Source: Thermoguttaceae bacterium (GTDB lineage Bacteria > Planctomycetota > Planctomycetia > Pirellulales > Thermoguttaceae). From it: a stretch of DNA of 5,199 bases. Positions 1-5,130 of the stretch are shown here, piece by piece. How positions within the stretch are numbered: the stretch's first letter is position 1; each line of letters starts with the position of its first letter. The notes under the pieces are model-generated. The model searched no databases. It was not told the DNA's origin and worked only from the letters and a program-made list of their open reading frames with translations. The stretch spans positions 1 through 5,199 of the forward strand of contig JAFTCU010000029.1 of the NCBI GenBank assembly GCA_017454585.1, in the 5' to 3' direction. The translations under genes were made by a program, and so were the position numbers.

Positions 1-714
1 AGTTTTCTGAAGGATCTGACCGACCGCACGAGTTTATGGTGCTTGGGCAAAATTTCGCTGGTCTTCGTTTTTCTCATCATTTTTTGGTCGGTCTATGACC
101 AGAATTCCACCCGATGGGTCGAGCAGGCGACGGCGATGAACCCCCATCCTTTTGAGGCGTGGAGTTTCCTGCCGGCCTCGATTCGCGGGTTTGAGGTCCT
201 CCCGTCGCAAATGCAGGCGGTGAACCCGTTCCTGATCCTCGTGCTGATCCCGATTTTCACACGATGGGTTTACCCGTGGTGGAATCGGGTCCTCGGTCCT
301 TCGACGCTGCTCAAGATCGCGGTGGGGCTTTTCCTGCTCGTGGCCGGGTCGCTCTTCCCGCTCTGGTTCGAGTCGGCGAGGATCTCGGGCACGGTCCTGA
401 ATATTGCCTGGCAGTTTCCGGCGTACGTCGTGCTGACGATCGCGGAGGTGCTGGTATCGGTGACGTCGCTCGAGTTCGCGTACACGCAGGCGCCGCGTAC
501 GATGAAGTCGCTGGTCATGGGCGTTTACCTGCTCACCATCACGATGGGGAACTGGCTGACGGCGGGGGTGAATTTCCTCTCGCAAGTGTTCCCGACCTAC
601 CTGACCGGCATCGGCTACTTCCGGTTTTTCCTGGTCCTTGCCCTGGTCAATGCGGTCCTTTTCCTCATCGTCGCCCGATACTACAAAGAACAAACCATCC
701 TTCAGGAAGAATGA
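1..714 (+). CDS. POT/PTR-family proton-coupled oligopeptide transporter, C-terminal half (partial, start outside window)
   Basis: The reading frame is open from base 1 to TGA at 712-714, giving 237 residues that lack the N-terminal half. The product should be an inner-membrane major-facilitator protein importing di- or tripeptides with protons. What I see matches the POT C-terminal bundle. The segment FWSVYDQNSTRW (residues 28-39) resembles the family FWxxFDQxxSxW block in TM7. Next comes NPFLILVLIPIF (75-86, TM8), then hydrophobic stretches at about 103-120 (TM9), 137-154 (TM10), 169-188 (TM11) and 206-226 (TM12). TM10 carries IAEVL, whose Glu149 sits where the family has a conserved acidic residue for proton/peptide coupling. 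It is followed by LEFAYTQAPRTMKS, typical of the TM10-TM11 loop. A TTG at 43 is not the start, because the family sequence continues upstream of it. The pseudo-receiver gene follows after 39 bp. Substrate is inferred from family only. Confidence 0.9.
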   Translation, partial: SFLKDLTDRTSLWCLGKISLVFVFLIIFWSVYDQNSTRWVEQATAMNPHPFEAWSFLPASIRGFEVLPSQMQAVNPFLILVLIPIFTRWVYPWWNRVLGPSTLLKIAVGLFLLVAGSLFPLWFESARISGTVLNIAWQFPAYVVLTIAEVLVSVTSLEFAYTQAPRTMKSLVMGVYLLTITMGNWLTAGVNFLSQVFPTYLTGIGYFRFFLVLALVNAVLFLIVARYYKEQTILQEE

Positions 715-725
715 TCGGAACCAAT

Positions 726-747
726 TCATAATTCAAAAAATCATAAT
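726..747 (+). repeat. Heptamer direct repeats in the gap before the pseudo-receiver gene
   Basis: The 39-bp gap between the transporter stop and ATG 754 contains TCATAAT at 726-732 and again at 741-747, separated by an A-run. The unit is the reverse complement of the ATTATGA heptamers found after the gene ending at 3284. Each copy contains CATAAT, one mismatch from the sigma-70 -10 box, but I see no good -35 hexamer at 16-18 bp upstream, so I do not call a promoter. Confidence 0.6.
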
Positions 748-753
748 TAATTT

Positions 754-1611
754 ATGCCTCATTCCCTTCAAATCCTCAATGGGCTGAAAATCCTCCACGT
801 GGCTGGTTCTTCACAGAAAGAACCGTGGCTTGCGAAAGCGGTACATGAAGTGAAGGGTGTTTCGTTTGAAGTGCAGGAAGTTTGCGGGAAATTCGACGGT
901 TTGAAAGCGCTTCAGACTGAGGTTTACGACGCGGTGCTCGTGAGTTTGCAGCCAACTTTGGCCGCGCTGGATTTCATCACCGGCTGCCGGACCAGCGGGA
1001 CGGGTGTCCCAATGCTGATTTTGGGGACGAAAATTGAGTCGAATCAGTTCACTCTCTGCTGCGAACGCGGGGGTGATGGTTGGATCTCACTTGAAGGGAG
1101 CACGGTTTCGGACCTTTTATGGCAAATCGCGCTGGCGGTACAGAATCGCAGGAATGCGGACTTGCAGAATCGTCACCTCCTTTTGGCGGACCAGGAATTT
1201 GCAGAGTGTTGTGATTTTCTGGAACAGCAGAGAAATTTTGTGCAGGGCCAAAACGCGGAAACCGCCATCTCAGACGAATTGAGTGAGTTGTACCTGAAAC
1301 TCCTCAAAACGTTTATCCCCGGCACGAATGGGAACGCGGAAAAAGAGTTTCAGGCATTTCTTCAAACGTTGATCACAAGGAAAACGTCATCGTGGGAGCT
1401 TTTGACGATCCACGCAAACGCACTGGAAACGATTCTCGCCGCTCCGGGACGCAAAAGCCCCAGCCATTTAATGAATCGGGCGAATCTGCTTTTGACGGAA
1501 CTTCTGGCGATGCTTCTGGACGATACGGAAGCGAAAAGCCCGAAGACTGATTCATTCGCAGAATCCGAGGAGTTTATAAACTTTCCAATTTTCCGGCCGA
1601 ATGATTCGTAA
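754..1611 (+). CDS. Uncharacterised protein with degenerate response-regulator-like receiver domain
   Basis: 285 residues. I do not recognise a named family. Residues 11-130 have the outline of a CheY-like receiver: a first strand LKILHVAG, a third strand YDAVLVSLQ (59-66), a fourth strand VPMLILGTK (85-93) and an ERGGDGWISLEGSTVSDLLWQI segment (104-125, split here only for description) like the receiver DGxxxK...ELLxAI ending. The chemistry is missing: AGSS replaces the acidic pair after strand 1, Ser64 sits at the phospho-Asp position, and no Lys follows strand 5. Residues 140-260 look mostly helical and contain no recognisable DNA-binding or kinase motif; the tail 261-285 is polar. It is probably a cytoplasmic protein-interaction module that does not signal by phosphorylation. 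ATG 754 is the only sensible start; it has no Shine-Dalgarno sequence and is preceded by AT-rich heptamers. Codon use looks more AT-rich than in the flanking genes. The decarboxylase starts 78 bp downstream. Confidence 0.75.
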   Translation: MPHSLQILNGLKILHVAGSSQKEPWLAKAVHEVKGVSFEVQEVCGKFDGLKALQTEVYDAVLVSLQPTLAALDFITGCRTSGTGVPMLILGTKIESNQFTLCCERGGDGWISLEGSTVSDLLWQIALAVQNRRNADLQNRHLLLADQEFAECCDFLEQQRNFVQGQNAETAISDELSELYLKLLKTFIPGTNGNAEKEFQAFLQTLITRKTSSWELLTIHANALETILAAPGRKSPSHLMNRANLLLTELLAMLLDDTEAKSPKTDSFAESEEFINFPIFRPNDS

Positions 1612-1631
1612 TTGAAGAAAAAACGACCAAA

Positions 1632-1684
1632 AACCGATTGACTACAAACAACGCAAAACTGATAACCGATAACTGACAACTAAA
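1632..1684 (+). repeat. AACYGAY heptamer repeats upstream of uxs
   Basis: Four heptamers lie in tandem directly before the start codon: AACTGAT (1657-1663), AACCGAT (1664-1670), AACTGAC (1671-1677) and the degenerate AACTAAA (1678-1684). A detached copy, AACCGAT, sits at 1632-1638. The period is exactly 7. The array fills most of the 78-bp gap and ends in the A-run that abuts ATG 1690. Confidence 0.7.
1638..1666 (+). promoter_or_regulatory. Candidate sigma-70-type promoter for uxs
   Basis: TTGACT (1638-1643, 5 of 6 to the -35 consensus) is followed after exactly 17 bp by GATAAC (1661-1666, 4 of 6 to the -10 consensus). The expected start site is near 1673, leaving a leader of under 20 bases. 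The -10 hexamer is formed by the heptamer repeat array. The match is moderate and could arise by chance in AT-rich DNA. Confidence 0.35.
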
Positions 1685-1689
1685 AAAAA

Positions 1690-2670
1690 ATGACCTCACT
1701 CAAACGTATACTCGTCACTGGCGGCGCGGGTTTTCTCGGGTCGCACCTTTGCGAACGGCTTCTCGAACAGGGGCACGACGTGATTTGCCTCGATAATTTT
1801 TTCACGAGCCAGAAATCGAACGTCCTTCACCTCCTTTCCAACCCGAATTTTGAGTTGATCCGCCACGACGTGACGGTCCCGATCTTTCTGGAAGTGGACG
1901 AGATTTTCAATCTGGCGTGCCCAGCGGCGCCGGGCCATTACCAGTTTAACCCGATCAAGACGATGAAAACGTCAGTGATTGGCGCGATCAATATGCTCGG
2001 AATGGCGAGACGATGCCGGGCAAGGATTTTGCAGGCGTCCACGAGTGAAATTTACGGCGACCCGGAAATTCACCCCCAGCCGGAAACGTATCGCGGCTGC
2101 GTCAACACGCTGGGGATTCGCGCGTGTTACGACGAAGGAAAACGGGCGGCCGAAACGCTCTTCATGGACTACCACCGGCACAACGGCGTCGATGTGCGGC
2201 TGATCCGCATTTTCAACACTTACGGGCCGCGTATGCACCCGTACGACGGCCGCGTCATTTCCAACTTCATCCGCCAGGCGCTCACCGGCGAGGACATCAC
2301 GATCTTCGGCGACGGCTCGCAGACCCGCTCGTTCTGCTACCGGGACGATCTGGTCGAGGGGATGATCCGCATGATGGACCACGAGGAGCCGGAAGGGTTC
2401 ACGGGCCCGGTGAATCTGGGGAATCCGCACGAATTCACGATCAAACAGCTTGCGGAACTTGTTCTGGAGATGATCGACACGAAATCGAAGATCGTGTACC
2501 GGCCGCTTCCGATGGACGACCCGACGCAGCGCAAGCCGGACATTACCCTCGCGAAAAAATACTTAAACTGGGAACCGACGATCCAACTCCGTGAAGGGCT
2601 TCAAAAGACGATCGACTGGTTCAAGTCGATTCGTTTGTCAGATTACAGACCGCCGACACCGCGGTATTGA
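1690..2670 (+). CDS. uxs: UDP-glucuronate decarboxylase (UDP-xylose synthase)
   Basis: 326 residues, full length for this extended short-chain dehydrogenase (SDR) family. It converts UDP-glucuronate to UDP-xylose and CO2 using bound NAD+ in the cytosol, giving a donor sugar for surface polysaccharides or glycans. Visible landmarks: the Rossmann motif GGAGFLG (11-17) after strand RILVTG; acidic cofactor-binding region CLDNFFTS (34-40) with Asp35; [12 protein letters not shown] (74-85) as in bacterial UXS; catalytic TSE (118-120); YDEGK with Tyr147 and Lys151 as the SDR YxxxK pair; [20 protein letters not shown] (173-192); [10 protein letters not shown] (211-220); and [10 protein letters not shown] (276-285) with the conserved Arg281. 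The NLACPA/YDEGK combination favours UXS over dTDP-glucose 4,6-dehydratase or UDP-glucose 4-epimerase. ATG 1690 lies directly behind a run of A's and heptamer repeats, with no Shine-Dalgarno sequence. The next gene begins at its stop codon, suggesting an operon. Confidence 0.96.
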   Translation: MTSLKRILVTGGAGFLGSHLCERLLEQGHDVICLDNFFTSQKSNVLHLLSNPNFELIRHDVTVPIFLEVDEIFNLACPAAPGHYQFNPIKTMKTSVIGAINMLGMARRCRARILQASTSEIYGDPEIHPQPETYRGCVNTLGIRACYDEGKRAAETLFMDYHRHNGVDVRLIRIFNTYGPRMHPYDGRVISNFIRQALTGEDITIFGDGSQTRSFCYRDDLVEGMIRMMDHEEPEGFTGPVNLGNPHEFTIKQLAELVLEMIDTKSKIVYRPLPMDDPTQRKPDITLAKKYLNWEPTIQLREGLQKTIDWFKSIRLSDYRPPTPRY

Positions 2671-2675
2671 TCGAG

Positions 2676-3284
2676 ATGGAAGACTACACGATCCAAACGA
2701 CTCCGCCAACAGAGTGCTGCGTGACGCACCGCGCGTTTCAGCCGGGGGAGGAATACGTTGCTGTTCTGTTTGAGATGAACGGCAATTTGACGCGCCGGGA
2801 CTATTCGCTCGAAGCGTGGGAAAAGCATCCGCCGGAAAAGTACTCCGCCTGCTGGCGTGCGCGGGTCCCGCTGCCGTCGTCGGCGCCGCGCCGGTCCCGG
2901 GAGGCGATCAACGACGTTCTGCTCGAAATGTTCGACCAGCTTCGCACGCAGTACGACGCGCCGGACAAACTGTACATTCTGTCGCTTCTTCTGGTCCGTC
3001 GGCGAGTGATGCGGCTGGAAGAGTCTTTCGACAAAAACGCGGAGGAAACGCTGCGCCTCTACAGTCAGAACCGGGACGAGTACTACCAGATCCCGGTCGT
3101 GCCGCCGACGCCGGAACGTCAGGCGGAAATTCAGACGGAACTGACGGAGGTCCTGCTGGGCAACGCGCCGCACCCGCCGCAGAAGATCGTTTCGCCTGAG
3201 GAAGAACAGACGGTCCAGATCTGGAACCCGGATGAGATCGAACTGCCCGAGGTGGAAGAAATACCCAAAAATTATGAATTATGA
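2676..3284 (+). CDS. Conserved hypothetical protein, putative zinc-finger-like N-terminus, coupled to UXS
   Basis: 202 residues from ATG 2676. A TTG at 2667, overlapping the UXS stop by 3 bases, would add three residues. I cannot name a family. The N-terminal pattern TECCVTHRAFQPGEEYVAVLF (12-32, key residues Cys14, Cys15, Phe21, Gly24, Glu25) followed by RRDYSLEAW (40-48) resembles a small planctomycete hypothetical family as I remember it. The segment KLYILSLLLVRRRVMRLEE (98-116) is a conserved-looking amphipathic helix, not a membrane span, because it runs into Arg residues. VPPTPERQAEIQTEL (142-156) follows, and the tail 174-197 is acidic and Pro-rich. There is no signal peptide, so it is probably cytoplasmic. 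Start/stop proximity to UXS implies translational coupling and perhaps a related role, but function is unknown. The last codons (Asn-Tyr-Glu-Leu-stop) are made of the heptamer repeat that fills the following gap. Confidence 0.85.
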   Translation: MEDYTIQTTPPTECCVTHRAFQPGEEYVAVLFEMNGNLTRRDYSLEAWEKHPPEKYSACWRARVPLPSSAPRRSREAINDVLLEMFDQLRTQYDAPDKLYILSLLLVRRRVMRLEESFDKNAEETLRLYSQNRDEYYQIPVVPPTPERQAEIQTELTEVLLGNAPHPPQKIVSPEEEQTVQIWNPDEIELPEVEEIPKNYEL

Positions 3285-3305
3285 ATTTAGAATTATGAAT
3301 TAGAG
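3271..3305 (+). repeat. Five-unit ATTATGA heptamer array overlapping a gene end
   Basis: The units are ATTATGA (3271-3277), ATTATGA (3278-3284), ATTTAGA (3285-3291), ATTATGA (3292-3298) and ATTAGAG (3299-3305), all in phase. The first two encode the last residues and TGA stop of the upstream gene; the rest occupy the convergent gap up to the hairpin at 3305. Confidence 0.75.
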
Positions 3306-3325
3306 ACGACGCTGGAAGCGTCGTC
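3305..3325. terminator. Perfect 9-bp hairpin between convergent genes, possible bidirectional terminator or REP-like element
   Basis: GACGACGCT (3305-3313) and AGCGTCGTC (3317-3325) are exact reverse complements around a GGA loop. The element sits between the plus-strand stop at 3284 and the minus-strand stop at 3341, where a shared terminator is expected. Neither side has a convincing T-tract: CCCCG follows on the plus strand and TCTAATTC on the minus strand. An intrinsic terminator is therefore unproven, and a dispersed palindromic repeat or transcript-end stabiliser is equally possible. Confidence 0.55.
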
Positions 3326-3340
3326 CCCGTAGTGTCTTCT

Positions 3341-4930
3341 TTACTTCTTTTTCCGCCAGACCATCAGCCCACCGAATCCGAGCAGGAGCATGGCCCACGT
3401 AGAGGGTTCCGGGATGGAGTTGGGATTCTGGTAAAACGCGATCTCTGCGAAACCGACGCGGTCACCGCCGCTGGTTCCATACCATCTGAAGGCATTATCC
3501 AGAACGGTCAACGTGGCTGTGCTGAACTTGTAATCTTTGCCGAGAGAGAACGTCGCGAACTGGTTGGCGTTATTGGATCGATCCATAATGAATTCGTCCG
3601 CGAAAACGATCTCGCCGTCGCTGTTCTTCAGTTCCAAAATGAAGTTGGTCAGCTGGTTGCCCTGCGAGCCGTAGCCCCAGACGGAGAAACTGTCGTACAG
3701 GCTTTCTTCTGGCATGTTAAATTCGATCACGGACGAGTAACCTTGGTTCAGGTAGTCATCCCCCGAGCCATTGGTGTACCAGACGTCTCCGCTGCCGGTG
3801 CCTGTTCCGTCAAAGAGGTAGTTCAAGGACCGAGCGGACCCGTTCGTTCCGCCGACGGTCAGGAATGACGCCGAGGTGGGCCGGACGATATTATTCACGT
3901 GCATCGGAGTGTTGTTCATCGTTGGCTTTGTCGGCATGTTCGTTTCATTCGTGGTGAAATAGACCTCCGCCAAGCCGATTCGGTCGCCGCCGCCGGCGTT
4001 GAGGTTCCGGAAGTTGCTCGTCACCGTCATTTTCACGCTGGCGACGCCTTCAACCTCGGGGAATGAGAAATAATTCTGCGTGGACTGGGTGGAATCCCTC
4101 ATTTTGAAACTGTATTTGGAGGGATCTTCGACCGTGATCTCGTTTCCGTTGGCATCAAGGAAACTCAACTGGAAATCTTGGATGGAGTTGCCGATCACGT
4201 TGTAGGCCTGAACCGTGACGCCCGTGAGAGTTTTCGCGCTGTCAAGCGCAAACGTGAATTCCGGGTTGGGGTTGGTGCCGTTAAAATACCCGTTCGTCGT
4301 ATCTGCCGCAGCGGAGCACCATGTGCTTCCCGCATTTTTGTCAAAAAGGTTGGAAACCTGGTAGCCGCTGAGGTTGGCCACGGTGCAGGTCCCGGAGGTC
4401 GGTGTCACGGTCGAACTGACATCGAACATGATGTTCCCAACGCCGAAACGGTCGCCGCCGCGGTTCTCCGTCAGGGTGAATTTCACATACTTGGCGTTGA
4501 CGGCTTCGGCCAGATCCAGATTTACCGCCGGATTGCCCGCCTGAATATCAAGGCCGGTAAACGTCTGCGAATAGGTGGGTGTCCCTGAAAGCGCAGGCGT
4601 ATCGTAAAAATCCGCTCTAAAGGAGACGATGTTATTACCGTTGGCGCTGTAAGGGGTGATGGAAAGACCATTGATCGTCTGCAGGGCCCCCAGATCGCAA
4701 AGCATGACCGGAAGCAGTGACGTATCGCTGGTCGGATAGCTTGGGCTTTGGGATTGCGTGCACCACTGATTCGTGTTCGTGCCGCTAAAACCTGAGTTGG
4801 TGTAGTAGTTATTATTTCCGATTGCGTTTAACGCATTGACACGCACCGCGCTGATCAGTTCAGCCTGAGCGATCGTGCTTGTGAAGGTCAGAAGCAAAGT
4901 CAACAATATAAATGGTCTTAATGATCTCAT
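3341..4930 (-). CDS. Exported PEP-CTERM anchor protein with three discoidin-like modules
   Basis: 529 residues. The N-terminus is a signal peptide: MRSLR, a hydrophobic core at about 6-20, and AQA (21-23) for cleavage before Glu24. The C-terminus is a textbook PEP-CTERM sorting signal: IPEPS (506-510), a hydrophobic stretch WAMLLLGFGGLMVW (512-525) and RKKK, the form processed by an exosortase during surface export. Between them are three diverged modules (about 24-173, 174-327, 343-501) resembling F5/8 type C (discoidin) jelly rolls. Each has a Trp near the start (W56, W204, W384), the motif Y-x3-GN-x5-F (Y94, Y243, Y420) and GGDR-x-G (158-163, 314-319, 488-493) leading into the last strand. 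Such folds often bind carbohydrate, so a role in surface or matrix glycan binding is plausible but inferred. Cys57/Cys78 and Cys182/Cys205 could form disulfides in modules 1 and 2; module 3 has no Cys. It is convergent with the UXS operon and has its own promoter-like sequence upstream. Confidence 0.92.
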   Translation of the reverse strand: MRSLRPFILLTLLLTFTSTIAQAELISAVRVNALNAIGNNNYYTNSGFSGTNTNQWCTQSQSPSYPTSDTSLLPVMLCDLGALQTINGLSITPYSANGNNIVSFRADFYDTPALSGTPTYSQTFTGLDIQAGNPAVNLDLAEAVNAKYVKFTLTENRGGDRFGVGNIMFDVSSTVTPTSGTCTVANLSGYQVSNLFDKNAGSTWCSAAADTTNGYFNGTNPNPEFTFALDSAKTLTGVTVQAYNVIGNSIQDFQLSFLDANGNEITVEDPSKYSFKMRDSTQSTQNYFSFPEVEGVASVKMTVTSNFRNLNAGGGDRIGLAEVYFTTNETNMPTKPTMNNTPMHVNNIVRPTSASFLTVGGTNGSARSLNYLFDGTGTGSGDVWYTNGSGDDYLNQGYSSVIEFNMPEESLYDSFSVWGYGSQGNQLTNFILELKNSDGEIVFADEFIMDRSNNANQFATFSLGKDYKFSTATLTVLDNAFRWYGTSGGDRVGFAEIAFYQNPNSIPEPSTWAMLLLGFGGLMVWRKKK

Positions 4931-4962
4931 GGTATTTTGAACGGCAAAAGTTTTTCGGGGAC

Positions 4963-4986
4963 TTAAAGAGGATGGCTCCTCTTAAA
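4963..4986 (-). promoter_or_regulatory. Leader hairpin upstream of the PEP-CTERM gene
   Basis: AAGAGGA (4966-4972) pairs with TCCTCTT (4977-4983) around a four-base loop, with two more A:T pairs beyond one mismatch. It would lie in the 5' untranslated leader, ending about 33 bases before ATG 4930. On the transcript one arm reads AAGAGGA, which is Shine-Dalgarno-like but too far from the ATG to serve it. It could affect mRNA stability or translation; no T-tract follows, so it is not an obvious attenuator. Confidence 0.45.
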
Positions 4987-5002
4987 AACTTAATTCATAA
5001 TT

Positions 5003-5031
5003 ATTATACATCGAAGTGCAGAATCTAACCC
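5003..5031 (-). promoter_or_regulatory. Candidate promoter of the PEP-CTERM gene
   Basis: On the minus strand there is a perfect TATAAT -10 box (complement of 5003-5008). The hexamer 17 bp further upstream is GGGTTA (complement of 5026-5031), a poor -35, so an activator or alternative factor may be needed. Transcription would begin near 4996, giving a leader of roughly 66 bases that includes an ATTATGA heptamer (complement of 4995-5001) and the leader hairpin. It lies just downstream of a terminator, consistent with an independent transcription unit. Confidence 0.5.
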
Positions 5032-5040
5032 TTTTGGGAC

Positions 5041-5073
5041 AAAAAAATCCCAAAAAAACGAAATTTTTTGGGA
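5041..5073 (-). terminator. Intrinsic-terminator-like stem with T7 tail (minus strand)
   Basis: On the minus strand, TCCCAAAAAA (complement of 5064-5073) pairs perfectly with TTTTTTGGGA (complement of 5048-5057) across a six-base loop, and seven T's follow (complement of 5041-5047). The stem has only three G:C pairs, so it is weak but has classic form. It would end transcription of a minus-strand gene whose stop is at 5131. The plus-strand reading has a weaker tail. Confidence 0.5.
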
Positions 5074-5082
5074 AAAATTCAT

Positions 5083-5130
5083 GTGGAGTGCGGCAATACA
5101 GAAGCCGAAGGCTTCATTTGCCGCTTTCAC
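5083..5130. repeat. REP-like imperfect palindrome
   Basis: Nested inverted arms: GCGGCAA (5090-5096) pairs with TTGCCGC (5118-5124), and inside them GAAGCC (5101-5106) pairs with GGCTTC (5110-5115) around a GAA loop. The outer flanks GTGGAGT and TTTCAC extend the symmetry loosely. The flank pattern GGAGTGCGGC...GCCGCTTT resembles dispersed palindromes I recall from Verrucomicrobia and Planctomycetes genomes. It begins a few bases after the putative stop at 5131 on the minus strand. Confidence 0.5.

Larger units (their letters stand above)
4931..5130. other. Intergenic region, about 200 bp, no gene seen
   Basis: This stretch holds, in minus-strand order, a REP-like palindrome, a terminator-like stem, a TATAAT promoter and a leader hairpin. 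I see no RNA gene. The only short reading frame worth mention, ATG 5081 on the plus strand (17 codons), lies entirely inside the palindrome and is not a credible gene. Confidence 0.7.

Noticed and set aside
34..729. A 231-codon minus-strand open frame opposite the transporter
   Set aside because: Its product is Arg/Glu/Asp-rich with no family pattern, and it mirrors a plus-strand frame with clear POT motifs and membrane segments. It is an antisense by-product of GC-rich codon use.
784..1143. Functional two-component response regulator
   Set aside because: The phospho-acceptor Asp, the acidic pair and the conserved Lys are all absent, and no DNA-binding output domain is seen.
1682..1690. A nine-A run before uxs as a phase-variation tract
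   Set aside because: It lies outside the coding frame and looks like an A-rich translation leader joined to the heptamer array; there is no evidence of length variation.
1972..3173. Minus-strand open frames of 152 and 176 codons opposite uxs and the small gene downstream
   Set aside because: Both are Arg/Val-rich shadows of frames with stronger evidence (UXS catalytic motifs and a conserved-looking coupled protein).
3271..3305. Short repeats as a CRISPR array
   Set aside because: The units are 7 bases and directly tandem, without spacers and with no cas genes nearby.
3332..4588. Plus-strand open frames of 178 and 136 codons opposite the PEP-CTERM gene
   Set aside because: The minus-strand protein has a signal peptide, internal module repeats and a PEP-CTERM tail across the whole length, so the opposite frames are not genes.
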